The notes under the pieces were generated by a model. The model saw only the letters and a list, made by a program, of their open reading frames with translations, was not told the origin of the DNA and ran no database searches. DNA of 64,000 nucleotides from Deltaproteobacteria bacterium. GTDB lineage: Bacteria > Myxococcota_A > Polyangia > JAAYKL01. This document shows positions 26,379-35,567 of this stretch, in pieces (positions within the stretch are counted from its first letter, which is position 1; every line of letters begins with the position of its first letter). The stretch lies in assembly GCA_016935665.1 (NCBI GenBank), contig JAFGQN010000082.1, positions 1 to 64,000 on the forward strand, read 5' to 3'. The translations under genes and the position numbers were made by a program.

Positions 26379-27242
26379 CTAGATAGTAACTTTTTCTTCT
26401 CCATAGACCGGGCTTTGAGCAGTCAGAAAAGACTTGCCCGCCTTGAAGAGATTTCGCAAAATGACCTTGTCGCCATAGAGTTTCGGTCGCCCAGGCTTCT
26501 TTGTCTTCGACGTGGATTCGGGTTTCCATGCTACGGCGTTATACCTGGCCCTGGTAACCAGATGATGTCCCTTTGCCAGCAAAGGACTAATAATTTTCTG
26601 GCTGGCATAATAGGCATCGGCAACAAGAATAGCCGGTACATCCGCAGCCTGAACGACATCGAGAAATAGAACGACGAGTTTGTCCAACAAGGTTTTAGGC
26701 TTCCGTGAACGATGCCTGATTACCCCCTCGCAGATGCGGGAAACCAGAGGCACGGCAAACACCTGTCCAACTGAAGAACCAACGAGTAGAGAGACGGCCT
26801 GAAATGAATGCCCCATGATGAATTCAGCTTTCGAATTGTCAGAGGACTCCTGGTGCAGGCTTTTAACAGCAGGCATCTTTCTTCCTTCTTTTGGAACCTT
26901 CAACCCGTCAGCGACAAAAACAAAACGTCCATTTACGGTAACGGGATCAAAAAGTTGTATCGCCAGCTTGACCCACATTTTCAGCAAATGTGACAGGTCA
27001 AGGGCACTGGAATGAAAAAAGTGCAGAAGTGAATGATAGTAGAATGGGTCGAGAAAGGAACCTCTGACAAAACTGGTCACTCCGAGCAGATCAGGCCTGA
27101 CAGCCAGAGCCGCCAGCACAAGCGACATCCACATGAAAGTGGCGCAACGTGAGCACGCGCCTCTCAGTTGATGAATACATCTAAACCATTCAATCCAAAG
27201 TGTCACAATTTTCTCCTTGAGTTGTTCCGATAGCTGTATCAT
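26379..27242 (-). CDS. Truncated DDE transposase (IS4/IS701-like)
   Basis: 287 residues. Recognisable pieces: FVADGLKVPKEGRKMPAVKSLHQ, KAEFIMGHSFQAVSLLVG, ILVADAYYAS and GRPKLYG...SPVYGEEKVTI. The order and spacing resemble a common bacterial transposase of the IS4/IS701 superfamily, which normally continues for another 100+ residues after the last motif. Here the frame stops at once, and a neighbouring frame resumes with YLAIKML, so it is probably frameshifted and inactive. The DDE glutamate region is missing. Confidence 0.75.
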   Translation of the reverse strand: MIQLSEQLKEKIVTLWIEWFRCIHQLRGACSRCATFMWMSLVLAALAVRPDLLGVTSFVRGSFLDPFYYHSLLHFFHSSALDLSHLLKMWVKLAIQLFDPVTVNGRFVFVADGLKVPKEGRKMPAVKSLHQESSDNSKAEFIMGHSFQAVSLLVGSSVGQVFAVPLVSRICEGVIRHRSRKPKTLLDKLVVLFLDVVQAADVPAILVADAYYASQKIISPLLAKGHHLVTRARYNAVAWKPESTSKTKKPGRPKLYGDKVILRNLFKAGKSFLTAQSPVYGEEKVTI

Positions 27243-27250
27243 GCTATCGG
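27227..27250. repeat. Inverted repeat between divergent transposase and DUF6788 starts
   Basis: CCGATAGC-TGTATCAT-GCTATCGG: perfect 8-base arms. The transposase ATG (27240-27242) lies in the loop and the DUF6788 ATG is 2 bases to the right. Such a site could be an operator or a folded mRNA start. Confidence 0.85.
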
Positions 27251-27251
27251 C

Positions 27252-27620
27252 ATGTTTGACAAAGAAATTTTGCGTTTGCTGACCCGAATTGAAGACATTA
27301 AAAAGCGCCTTGCATCTCTTGGCGAGATGCGACCGGGGAGCCTGTCACGACAATACAACGTATGTGGCAATCCAACCTGTCGCTGCAAAGATCCCGAGAA
27401 CCCGAAGAAACACGGTCCTTATTATCAGGTCAGCTACTCGCACAAGGGAAAGAGCACTACTCAGTTTGTTAAAATTGATGCCCTGGCGGAAACAAAAAAA
27501 CAGTTGAAGAATTATCAGACCTTCAAAAGGCTGACCGAAGAATGGGTGGAGCTATCGGTGGAGATAGCAAAGCTGCGAAAGAAAGCCGAAAAACAAAATT
27601 CAAAGAAAGAATCATCCTGA
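27252..27620 (+). CDS. DUF6788-like transposase-associated protein
   Basis: 122 residues. The core RPGSLSRQYNVCGNPTCRCK...KHGPYYQVSY is the conserved DUF6788 signature: a paired-cysteine patch (CxxxxCxC) and GPYYQ. It is followed by a Lys-rich helical tail. Members travel with DDE transposases; their biochemical role is unknown. It is divergent from the transposase. Confidence 0.8.
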   Translation: MFDKEILRLLTRIEDIKKRLASLGEMRPGSLSRQYNVCGNPTCRCKDPENPKKHGPYYQVSYSHKGKSTTQFVKIDALAETKKQLKNYQTFKRLTEEWVELSVEIAKLRKKAEKQNSKKESS

Positions 27621-27639
27621 TTGACCAACGGAGAACTTT

Positions 27640-27915
27640 TCACTGTCGAGTAAACGACTCGGGAACATCTTCGTGAAACAAGTCGCTCATTGAATTCACA
27701 AAAATCATCCGAGGTTTTTTCCATCTAAGTGGAATATCCAATGAATCCTTATAACAGCGAACAGCGAAACCATCAACGTAGTTGGGTTGCCCCATCGCTT
27801 TTAATCGTTTTGCCATCCGTTCGGCGTAGCAATTTTTACATCCGGTACTAATCTTTGTGCATCCAGTAACAGGATTCCACGTGCTTTCAGTCCATTCTAT
27901 TTTAAAAATAGCCAT
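27640..27915 (-). pseudogene. N-terminal fragment of a DUF5131 (phage Gp37/Gp68-like) protein
   Basis: 91 residues that match the start of this family: [29 protein letters not shown] (named here by its pieces WNPVTGC and CKNCYAE), then [20 protein letters not shown]. The Cys pattern C...C..C is reminiscent of an Fe-S-binding radical-SAM-like site. The full protein should be about 230-250 residues; here it stops abruptly beside the insertion element, so it is truncated. Confidence 0.75.
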
Positions 27916-28304
27916 TATGTTTACTTCTTTGGAAAGGTAACCATTACTGAATCGGCAAAAGTACCTTTGCGTGGCGGTTTTCCATTCTTTCCGATTTTAG
28001 TGGCGATGCAGTTATGGGGACACCCAATTCCAGTGCTCTATATTCGAGCCGTAAGCGAACTGGCACAGGTTGGCTTCTGAGCGCCTTGCCATATCACTCC
28101 CGAAATGATTTCGCTCCATGCCCCCAAAATCTCTCTCCCCAATAGTGTGTCATTCGGATATGATAGTATCGTTTGCGGATTGACCGTTGTTCACAGGTGC
28201 GCCAGCGCCGTCGCGTGCTAGTATTTCTATGTGGAAATACGCGCCAGGAAGCGTGTCGCTATCGATTCTGAAATCTGTGGATTCCTGGTCGAAATGGACA
28301 ACAA
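27916..28304. other. Right edge of the island, decayed coding sequence
   Basis: On the minus strand about 35 codons ending in TAA near 27920 read [21 protein letters not shown] and look like the tail of a lost gene. The rest shows nothing recognisable. No second copy of the tRNA-half sequence was found here. Confidence 0.4.
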
Positions 28305-29147
28305 ATGATGAACGCCAAACATGATTCAGATAATGCTGAACAGGATGATGGTGCATCCGGTGAGGGGGCAGACTCCGAACGCAAGCGAATCACCATTTCG
28401 CTGCTGGGTGCGCAGCTGAACCCGGAGTTACAGGAAGCGGATTTGATTCACCGATTGGGATCAATTCGATATCGCGACGCCTATTACCTTAAATATCACG
28501 ACAGCGATGTGTGGCTTTTCGAATACGGCGTGCTGGTGGGCTGGAATCAGTCTGAAGACGATCGACAGCAACTCATTTTCGAGCTGCAACCTTTGATTGA
28601 CGACCCCATCGTCCGCCCGCCCATTGAACAGTACACGTACCTGGTTTCACCAGATGGGACATCCGGCATTCGCGATGACCTGCTGATTTTGCCTGAAGTC
28701 GACACGTTGACCACCCTGGCGTTCAGCCATGCCTTTGCCCAGTCGGCGAAGCTGTCCTTTTTTGAGGACAAAGCGGGAGTTGTCATTCAAAAAAACGCCT
28801 ACATCTCCAAACAGCTTGCAGCTACCGGAAAGGTGCCCCTGAGTCGTCGTCAGCTGGCGAAACTCAGAGGGGTGCTGTTCGATACCAGTAGCGACATCAC
28901 GTTGCATTTCAACTTATTGGATACACCGGAATTTTTCTGGGATTACCCCGAGTTGGAAGCAACGTATCAAAAGCTGGCCAAGTATCTTGACCTGACGCCC
29001 CGGATTGATATCCTCAATAGGAAACTGGAGACCATTCAGGGACTGCTGGGGATGCTCGCTGCCGAACAGTATCACAAGCATTCGGCGTTTCTGGAGTGGG
29101 TGATCATTGTGCTCATCGCCCTGGAAATTGTGATTTACTTCCTGTAA
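28305..29147 (+). CDS. DUF155 (RMND1/YagE-type) protein with C-terminal membrane helix
   Basis: 280 residues. An acidic, disordered N terminus is followed by the DUF155 core: ALLGAQLNPE-like strand, VWLFEYGVLVGWN, LAFSHAFAQSAKLSFFE, LLDTPEFFWDYPELE and KYLDLTPRIDILNRKL. One membrane helix is at the extreme C terminus (about 262-280). The eukaryotic relatives RMND1 and Sif2/Sif3 act in mitochondrial translation and stress; bacterial roles are unknown. It returns to core-genome-like base composition after the island. Confidence 0.85.
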   Translation: MMNAKHDSDNAEQDDGASGEGADSERKRITISLLGAQLNPELQEADLIHRLGSIRYRDAYYLKYHDSDVWLFEYGVLVGWNQSEDDRQQLIFELQPLIDDPIVRPPIEQYTYLVSPDGTSGIRDDLLILPEVDTLTTLAFSHAFAQSAKLSFFEDKAGVVIQKNAYISKQLAATGKVPLSRRQLAKLRGVLFDTSSDITLHFNLLDTPEFFWDYPELEATYQKLAKYLDLTPRIDILNRKLETIQGLLGMLAAEQYHKHSAFLEWVIIVLIALEIVIYFL

Positions 29148-29486
29148 CCCCCACTCTCTTGCCCCAATAGGCCCACATAATTGAAGTGAACTCCCCATAT
29201 TGGTGCTTCGAGACAAACGTTTTTGCCTCATATGTGTAAATTTCCAAAGGAGATGAGCAAATGCACTGGTGGTAAAAACAGTGACTGGCAAATGAAATGA
29301 CTTTTTTTTTTTTTTCGGGGTACTTCTAATCGGAGCCGTGCGGTTGTTCATCTATCCTTGCAGCCAATAGCCGGTGAGTCTCCGGATTCAGGGATGTTTT
29401 TTATTGGAGACGATATTGAACAAGGATATAGGCAATTGTATTGGAAAATTATGCAGGCATTTTTAAATAGGGAAAGGGAGTATTTA
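29148..29486. other. Leader region of the GH30 gene, with T14 tract
   Basis: Contains AAAGGAG followed by the micro-frame ATG CAC TGG TGG TAA (29261-29275), a CACTG/CAGTG hairpin and a run of 14 T (29302-29315), then a short CCGG..CCGG hairpin near 29370. A weak promoter pair TTGAAC-17-TATTGG lies near 29414-29442. No full gene. Confidence 0.4.
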
Positions 29487-31202
29487 ATGTTTGAGAATAG
29501 TCGATGGTTACGCGCAATGCTGATGTTGTTACTCGCCGGTACATTCAGTATTGGTTGCGGTGGCAATTCAGGCGATTCGTCCAACTCGGATGGGGACACC
29601 GATGCGGACTCGGACGGAGACAGTGATTCCGACGGAGACTCAGATGGGGACTCCGATGCAGATTCGGATAGCGATTCCGACGGGGACAGCGATTCCGATG
29701 GCGACAGCGACTCCGACGGAGATAGCGACTCCGATGGGGACAGCGACTCTGATGGGGACAGTGATTCGGATGGCGATACCGATTCGGATGGCGATACCGA
29801 TTCGGATGGCGATACCGATTCGGATGGCGATACCGATTCGGATGTGGAGGATGTCAATCCCAAAGCGGATTTGATGGTCTCCAGCGAGAACAATTACTGG
29901 AAAGAAGGTACGCTCACCGAAGGGGGTGGCGGTGGTACAGCGCTGACTGTAAGCGATCAGGAATACCAATCCATATCCGGGTTTGGCGGCGCATTTAATG
30001 AGCAGGGCTGGGAAGCGCTAAAACTGTTGCCCGAGTCCGAGCAGCAACGCGCCATTGAGTTACTGTATGCTCAGGACGATCGCGGCGCCCGGTTCAAATA
30101 CGGCCGAATTCCAATCGGAGCGAGCGATTATGCCATTAGCCGCTACACCTACTCCGAAAAGGCCGACGATTACGATATGAACGACTTCTCCATTGATCGC
30201 GATAAGAAACTGCTCATTCCATACATCAGGGCATCCATGAAATACAATCCGGATATTCGGTTGTGGGGCAGTGCATGGACACCCCCGAAATGGATGAAAT
30301 CCAACAACGATTACAACGCGGACCCCGACGGTATGATGAAATCCGACGCGAAAACATTGGGATCCTATGCCCTTTATCTGGCGAAGTTCGTTGAGGCGTA
30401 TGCGGAGCACGGTATGGCCGTGGAATCGGTATTTGTCCAGAATGAGCCGGAGCAGTACACGCGATATCCCAGCTGCGGCTGGACCGCGGCGCTGATGACG
30501 GACTTTGTGGTCAATCATATGGGACCCATATTTGAAGAGCGAAAGGTTCCGGCGGGCATCTGGTACGGTACATTTAGTTCCGATACGTTGAATCCGGTGC
30601 CTCAGCTTCAAAATCAGGAGTTGCGCAAGTATGTGGCCGGACTCGGCGTGCAATGGGACGGCATCAAGCTGGTATCCCAGATGAAAAGTACAGCGCCGGA
30701 TTTACCCATCATGCAGACCGAAACCAGATGTGGCAACTATCACTGGAATCCCGAAGGATTCCCTCCGTTTAATCCGGATAGACCTGCCAATGATCACGCT
30801 TATGGCCTTGAAACATGGGGATACATTTACGACTTCCTGGAAGCCGGTGTGGACTCATATCACGCGTGGAACATGATTTTGAACGAAGAAGGTAAAAATC
30901 TCGATCCGCAACGCCCATGGCCGCAGAACGCATTGCTGGTGGTGGACCGAAGCTCCAAAAAACTGGTGATCACCTCCGCGTATTACGCCTTCCGACATTT
31001 CAGTTCCTATCTCAACCCCGGCGCCAAACGAGTGGGTCTCAGCGGTGGTTCCGGCAACGCCATGGCATTTAAAAACCCAGATGGTCGCTACATTGTGGTC
31101 ATTCAAAACACTGGCGGCGCCAAATCCATGTCCGTTGCGGCCGGTGGCAAAACGGTTCAGTTCGAGGTTCCCGGCAGTGGCTGGGCCACCGTGCGCATCT
31201 GA
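29487..31202 (+). CDS. GH30 glycosidase lipoprotein with Ser/Asp/Gly linker
   Basis: 571 residues, started at 29487 after AAGGGAG. Signal segment and lipobox (SIGC, Cys at about 24), then the SD/DG linker to about 120. The GH30 (beta/alpha)8 domain has [29 protein letters not shown], the acid/base Glu at about 320 (VQNEPEQ) and the nucleophile Glu at about 412 (MQTETRCG), and a beta-sandwich tail ([15 protein letters not shown]). Members cleave glucosylceramide, beta-1,6-glucan or xylan. The sequence is closest in feel to the GH30 glucosylceramidase/beta-1,6-glucanase branch, which is an impression. Confidence 0.95.
   Translation: MFENSRWLRAMLMLLLAGTFSIGCGGNSGDSSNSDGDTDADSDGDSDSDGDSDGDSDADSDSDSDGDSDSDGDSDSDGDSDSDGDSDSDGDSDSDGDTDSDGDTDSDGDTDSDGDTDSDVEDVNPKADLMVSSENNYWKEGTLTEGGGGGTALTVSDQEYQSISGFGGAFNEQGWEALKLLPESEQQRAIELLYAQDDRGARFKYGRIPIGASDYAISRYTYSEKADDYDMNDFSIDRDKKLLIPYIRASMKYNPDIRLWGSAWTPPKWMKSNNDYNADPDGMMKSDAKTLGSYALYLAKFVEAYAEHGMAVESVFVQNEPEQYTRYPSCGWTAALMTDFVVNHMGPIFEERKVPAGIWYGTFSSDTLNPVPQLQNQELRKYVAGLGVQWDGIKLVSQMKSTAPDLPIMQTETRCGNYHWNPEGFPPFNPDRPANDHAYGLETWGYIYDFLEAGVDSYHAWNMILNEEGKNLDPQRPWPQNALLVVDRSSKKLVITSAYYAFRHFSSYLNPGAKRVGLSGGSGNAMAFKNPDGRYIVVIQNTGGAKSMSVAAGGKTVQFEVPGSGWATVRI
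29586..29844 (+). repeat. In-frame Ser/Asp/Gly linker repeat in the GH30 gene
   Basis: Long tract of GATTCGGATGGCGATACC-type 18-base units and related variants; the last four units are near-identical. Encodes [12 protein letters not shown] runs. Confidence 0.92.
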
Positions 31203-31323
31203 TAGCGCCCCACCCACACACAGTCCCAATTTTAATTCGACACAGTTTGTTTTCCCATCTGACACACGACTGTCACAGTCGGTGCGAATATTTGCCTTGT
31301 AAGCATTTGCAAGGAGTATTCAA

Positions 31324-31614
31324 ATGATCCAAAGTCGAAATACCAATGACAGTTTCAGAGTCTTTTACGACCCGCAGTCTGCACCCATGTCGCCCAATTC
31401 AAAAAGAGTCTCCCGATTATTTGTTCAACGGGGATTGGCCGAACCGTGGCGCGTCACAATAAAGCCGGCGGAAGATGGATACTTTGAACTAAAGGGCATG
31501 CTGGATTCATATCAGTCCCGGGAAATTGTATTGTCGATGGTGCGCACGCATCTATCCACCTGGCGCCTGATTGACCATCTGACCATTGCCGACGATTTGG
31601 CCGCAGCCAGCTGA
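31324..31614 (+). CDS. Small protein with BON-like fold (tentative)
   Basis: 96 residues after a CAAGGAGT ribosome site. PWRVTIKPAEDGYFELKGML and the following VLSMVRTHL...LIDHLTI resemble the beta-alpha-beta pattern of BON domains. No signal peptide is visible, so it would be cytoplasmic. The family call is only an impression. Confidence 0.5.
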   Translation: MIQSRNTNDSFRVFYDPQSAPMSPNSKRVSRLFVQRGLAEPWRVTIKPAEDGYFELKGMLDSYQSREIVLSMVRTHLSTWRLIDHLTIADDLAAAS

Positions 31615-31820
31615 CGCCATCCATTTTTCATCACACCGATTCTCATCGCGCCGACTCAATGGCCCCTTATATATGGCAATTCGATGCATTCATGGGGGAT
31701 TCTCCAGGAATACCACTCACTTCTGACGCGTTTCCGTCTTTTAGTTGCAATGATGATTTCGTATCGAATAATACAAGTCCATCAACAAACAAAACAGATG
31801 AAGCCGAGGGAGGCCGTTTT

Positions 31821-32990
31821 ATGAAATATCGAAGTTCTATAATTATGCTGGGAACACTGATGATTGGCCAGGTTGCATGCAGCCCACCGGTGATGCTGCC
31901 GCCAGTTCAGGAGCCGTTAGACAGTGTGGCGTGGCAAAACTGCGCCAAAGACGCGGAGGAACGCTCGGGCCGTTCGCTGTTGGATGATATGAAAATGGAC
32001 GGCAATTACCTGATGTGCAAAGGCGTGGTGCTCTCCAACGACCCGTCCAGAGAAGACGAAGCGGTCGAAATGCTTACGGAATCCGCGCTGCTCGACAAAA
32101 AAGATTATCGTCCCTACTGGCTGAGCGCCCAGGTGCTGACTCGAGCCGGTCGATACGAAGAGGCGCTGACCCATTTTTCCAGAGCCCAAAAACGCGCGCC
32201 GCAAATGGAAGTGCCCACGGTGAAACTGGCGCAGATGGTGGCCGAGAAAATCGGCGACGACGAAGCGCTGCAGTTTGTGGAAAAGGCACGAAAGCGCGGT
32301 CTGTGCGAATTCAGCTGTGTGGGAATGCTTGCGGATTTGTATCACGGCACCGGCAAAAGAGATGAAGCCCTGAAGCTGTACGAGGATATGATAAAGAAAA
32401 AGCCCGATGACCCCGAAGCGTACATCGGTCTGGCGCGTATTGCCAACCTGAACGAGGATTTCAGGGAAGAGGCCAAACAGCTGGACAAAGCCATAGATGC
32501 CAAAGGGTTTGACAAACTCGACAAGGACCGCAAAGCATCTCTGTACCACAGTCTGGCATTTGCGCAGTACAACGCCGGCAAGTACGACAAGGCCAAAAAA
32601 AGCCTGAAAAAAGCCGTCCGAAAAAAGGAATCGGCGGACTGGCTATTGTTGGCCGGTTGGATAGAACTCAAACTGGATGATCCGGCAATGGCTCAGATTC
32701 AATTTGACAAGGCCATCGAAATGGACAGCAAACTGGCCGCAGCACATGCAGGTCTGGGGGACGCCGCCAAAGCGCTGGGAGATTTGAACAAAGCTGAAAA
32801 AGCGTACAAAAAAGCCGCTTACCTGGATCCCACCAGTGGTTTATTCAAGTTGAAGCTGTCGGCTTTGTACATTGAACTGAACGATTTTGAAAAAGCGAAA
32901 ATCCAACTGGACGACGCCCTCAAACTGGGCGCCACCAAACTGCCTCAGGATCTCCTTTACCAGGTTAAAAACGCCATTCGCAACCGATAG
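31821..32990 (+). CDS. TPR-repeat lipoprotein
   Basis: 389 residues, started at 31821 after GAGGGAGG. A signal segment ends in a lipobox (QVAC, Cys at about 20). The rest is a stack of tetratricopeptide repeats, for example RPYWLSAQVLTRAGRYEEAL, LYHSLAFAQYNAGKYDKAKK, AHAGLGDAAKALGDLNKAEK. It probably scaffolds protein complexes in the periplasm or at the outer membrane. No catalytic domain. Partners are unknown. Confidence 0.88.
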   Translation: MKYRSSIIMLGTLMIGQVACSPPVMLPPVQEPLDSVAWQNCAKDAEERSGRSLLDDMKMDGNYLMCKGVVLSNDPSREDEAVEMLTESALLDKKDYRPYWLSAQVLTRAGRYEEALTHFSRAQKRAPQMEVPTVKLAQMVAEKIGDDEALQFVEKARKRGLCEFSCVGMLADLYHGTGKRDEALKLYEDMIKKKPDDPEAYIGLARIANLNEDFREEAKQLDKAIDAKGFDKLDKDRKASLYHSLAFAQYNAGKYDKAKKSLKKAVRKKESADWLLLAGWIELKLDDPAMAQIQFDKAIEMDSKLAAAHAGLGDAAKALGDLNKAEKAYKKAAYLDPTSGLFKLKLSALYIELNDFEKAKIQLDDALKLGATKLPQDLLYQVKNAIRNR

Positions 32991-33457
32991 GAAGGGCGTC
33001 CCCAAAAAAACACCCGTCCAGCCCTCCACCGAAACGTTTAAAAAACAGAATCTCCAAAAATCGCAGAATAACACTGTTGCCTTATCGCCAGAAGGCGGCG
33101 ATTAGTCAGTCAAAGCCTTCAAATTGGGTAAATTGGGGCGGAAAACTTCACCTGACCAGCGGAAATACTGCAGAAGACAGAGATGAAACGCAATCACATC
33201 GATCTTACAGAAGGCAGCAATGGACGCTGCGTCTTCTGGCAGACAAGCTCGTTGCGCTTGAGGTGGTCGACCGCATCAATCACGAGACCGTCTGACAGAG
33301 TCTCTAAAAAAAAACGAGCTGAAACCATGGCGAACGATTCGATTCTGCATTCCACCGGAACATAACGCCGAGTTCCACGCCGTCTCATGGCCATCTAAAA
33401 CCGAAGACGCTCGCATCAAGCTTTGACGCATCGACCCAATATTGGAGACCGGACTGA
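32991..33457. other. Gap with a decayed transposase
   Basis: Holds the IS630-type remnant listed separately, plus a small ATCGCC/GGCGAT hairpin near 33087-33105. Nothing else is recognised. Confidence 0.5.
33180..33420 (+). pseudogene. Remnant of an IS630-family transposase
   Basis: One frame reads QWTLRLLADKLVALEVVDRI NHETV and hits a stop. The next frame continues with SLKKNELKPWRTIRFCIPPE and HNAEFHAVSWP. Together they match the helix-turn-helix-to-catalytic junction of IS630 transposases. At least one frameshift and stop codon, and both ends are missing. Confidence 0.7.
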
Positions 33458-33829
33458 CTACTGGGTGTACAATCGCATATGGGTTATTAAATTGTCTTCC
33501 ACGCGGTATACAGCGGCAGCATGGACTTCCTGGGGGAATCCTTCCATGTTGATACCGGTAACGTGTTCTTCATCAATGACATACAGTCCCACTTCAATTC
33601 GATTTTCAATATCACAGTTTTCATTGACTGACGTATCGGACTCCACGCAATTTCCATGAAGCAGATTGTCGGCAAATTCAGGCACGGTGTCGTCCATGTA
33701 GTCGCACGCTGTAATCCCGAAAATAACAAAGAGATAGATGAACGCCGATAAAACGGAGTTGCAGAATACTGCCCGGGCGGAGTGATTAAGTCTGTTTTTG
33801 TCGGAGTTTTTGTTTTGTTGGTGAAGCAT
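33458..33829 (-). CDS. Small lipoprotein, function unknown
   Basis: 123 residues from the ATG at 33829 (an upstream TTG is less likely). A positively charged N terminus, hydrophobic segment and lipobox (ITAC) lead to an acidic domain with four strands (VGLYVIDEEHVTGI, AAVYRVEDNLI). No family recognised. Confidence 0.6.
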   Translation of the reverse strand: MLHQQNKNSDKNRLNHSARAVFCNSVLSAFIYLFVIFGITACDYMDDTVPEFADNLLHGNCVESDTSVNENCDIENRIEVGLYVIDEEHVTGINMEGFPQEVHAAAVYRVEDNLITHMRLYTQ

Positions 33830-34042
33830 TTTAAACAAGTCCTTTCGATTGACTTAGCGAATACGGCTTTCAAATAGAGATGATGTATGAATGCGATTGT
33901 CCCGGGACGGGTTGCAAAGATCGGTTGCTCCCATGTTTTTGCAGACCTTAAAAAATGGATTTTAAACAGGTCTTTACGAACAATTTTTTTGGTACGGCTT
34001 TTGCGTTTGCAATATTGGGGAAACACACCGGAGGTTATAACA

Positions 34043-34987
34043 ATGAATATATTCGACACGATTGCTCATACAGACTATTTTGTGAATGTTAATCAAAAGG
34101 ATGGATGCCCCGAAGCGGCTCAGCCCCACGAAAAAATTGTACTTTATACCGATGCGGGTTCTTTGGTGCCCATTTACAGTGTGGTGGATCACGGTCGCCG
34201 GCAGTTAGCACCGGTCCGGTTGCACGCCAATGGCACTATTAAGTCGCTGTCATTGCAGGAGTCGACTGTCATTAAAACACCAATAGGTGAGTTCTCGGCA
34301 GAGTTGGTGACCTTTTACGAAAGCGGTGCAATTGCGAGAGTGTTTCCGCTCAACGGCAAATTATCGGGTTACTGGAGTGAGCTCAATGAATACAAACTGG
34401 CAACAAAAACATCCATTCCCACACCGTTAGGTATCATTGAGGTGCGGCCGATTTATTTGCATTTTTACGAAACGGGAGAGCTGAAAAGCGTTACCTTCTG
34501 GCCCGGGGAGCAGCTCAATATACGCACGCCTATCGGCGAACTTGCTGTGAAAAGGGGGCTGTCCTTTCATCAGAACGGTGCGCTTGCGTCCTGTGAACCG
34601 GTCTCTCCGGTAACCGTGGAAACGCCACTTGGGGTCATTGACGCATATGATCCGGACCCTAACGGAATGAGCGGCGAAAAGAATTCACTATCGTTTACGG
34701 AATGCGGCGATATTGCGGGACTTTCCACTGTGGCCCACACCGTTTTGGGCATCGTTTTAGGAACCCAGTCCCAAACGGAGACCATTTCGTTTGCTCCCAT
34801 GGTGAAACGAAGTCGCTGCAGTGACACTGCTTTTGAGCTGGAACCTTTGAAAATTAAGTTTGAGGCGGATAAAGTTGTTTTTCGAAATGGAATGCGGCCT
34901 GCAAAAACCCTTCCCGTCGATGCCAGGGTCAGTCTGAAACCGTTTCGAACTGATAAAAAACTGGGGGGCGCCAGCTGCTGCTCGTAA
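34043..34987 (+). CDS. MORN-like/YwqK-type repeat protein
   Basis: 314 residues, started at 34043 after GGAGGTTATAAC; the longer frame upstream lacks a ribosome site. The body contains repeated 'xxY.sG.l.sv.f' units, for example VTFYESGAIARVFPL, LHFYETGELKSVTFWP and LSFHQNGALASCEP, each preceded by a TPIGE/TPLG segment. It resembles MORN-repeat or YwqK-type proteins of unknown role. The C terminus is CCS. No signal peptide. Confidence 0.65.
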   Translation: MNIFDTIAHTDYFVNVNQKDGCPEAAQPHEKIVLYTDAGSLVPIYSVVDHGRRQLAPVRLHANGTIKSLSLQESTVIKTPIGEFSAELVTFYESGAIARVFPLNGKLSGYWSELNEYKLATKTSIPTPLGIIEVRPIYLHFYETGELKSVTFWPGEQLNIRTPIGELAVKRGLSFHQNGALASCEPVSPVTVETPLGVIDAYDPDPNGMSGEKNSLSFTECGDIAGLSTVAHTVLGIVLGTQSQTETISFAPMVKRSRCSDTAFELEPLKIKFEADKVVFRNGMRPAKTLPVDARVSLKPFRTDKKLGGASCCS

Positions 34988-35020
34988 CCGTTTATCCACC
35001 TGAATGTAGTTTTTCGAACG

Positions 35021-35254
35021 TCAAATACATTTTTGTAATTTTTTTGATAGTTCCAGTCTGTTTCGCAATGAACTTTGGATTAACTTCCGTGTTTGGAATG
35101 AAGATGCGTCGGTATTGGGAATAGTGTACACCTCTGCTATGCACAAATGCACTCCTTCAGCTGGACCAGATATTTCCAGTGTAATTTCTGTTGGCTCGCC
35201 TTTAGAATCGATAACAGCGTTTCCATCGAACGTTGTCCATTTATGTGCTGCCAT
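35021..35254 (-). CDS. Small hypothetical protein, possibly a remnant
   Basis: 77 residues with a plausible beta-rich sequence (WTTFDGNAVIDSKGEPTEIT, EISGPAEGVHLCIAEV). No ribosome site and no family recognised. It may be a decayed piece of a larger gene, since a neighbouring frame is also open. Confidence 0.4.
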   Translation of the reverse strand: MAAHKWTTFDGNAVIDSKGEPTEITLEISGPAEGVHLCIAEVYTIPNTDASSFQTRKLIQSSLRNRLELSKKLQKCI

Positions 35255-35326
35255 ATTTCAATTTTCCAATATCGGTCACTGGGTGGCAGCATCTGCGTCC
35301 AGAATATGCATCCTGGTGCTCAACTT

Positions 35327-35497
35327 CTAATGGTTCGTTGTTTCCTGCAACGCTCCATTGTTGTATTTGTATACCGTCTGCCTCATACCATGTTGGTAGT
35401 CATTGTACGCGGTGTCGTTATTTGGGTCGAACTCCATATCATTTATACTGCCTTGCAGAACCACAGCTTCCAGTATACGGGAGGACACGCGCGCCAT
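35327..35497 (-). CDS. 56-residue protein, function unknown
   Basis: A 57-codon frame from the ATG at 35497, behind a TTGAGGA ribosome site, to TAG at 35327-35329. The product (AVVLQGSINDMEFDPNNDTA, YQHGMRQTVYKYNNG) has normal, non-random composition. Too short for most gene finders. Confidence 0.45.
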   Translation of the reverse strand: MARVSSRILEAVVLQGSINDMEFDPNNDTAYNDYQHGMRQTVYKYNNGALQETTNH

Positions 35498-35567
35498 TCC
35501 TCAAAACGATGCGCGTTGCCAGGGGGCGTTTCTCATGTCGGATGTGGGGGGGCAGGGAACACACCGT

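Larger units (their letters stand above)
26379..27620. mobile_element. Insertion-sequence-like unit: transposase plus divergent DUF6788 gene
   Basis: A minus-strand DDE-type transposase (C-terminally truncated) and a plus-strand DUF6788 protein share a divergent start region. The truncated DUF5131 gene begins 20 bases to the right, consistent with insertion into it. I could not find convincing terminal inverted repeats, so the exact ends are unknown. Confidence 0.65.

Noticed and set aside
28080-28304. Second att copy of the tRNA-half sequence at the island's right end
   Set aside because: I searched by eye for GGTTCAAGTCCGG and for GTTGGCTCC and found no copy.
29348-29969. Minus-strand frames rich in Ser-Pro-Ser-Glu or Ile-Gly across the GH30 linker
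   Set aside because: Antisense shadows of the same repeat; the plus-strand GH30 gene is clear.
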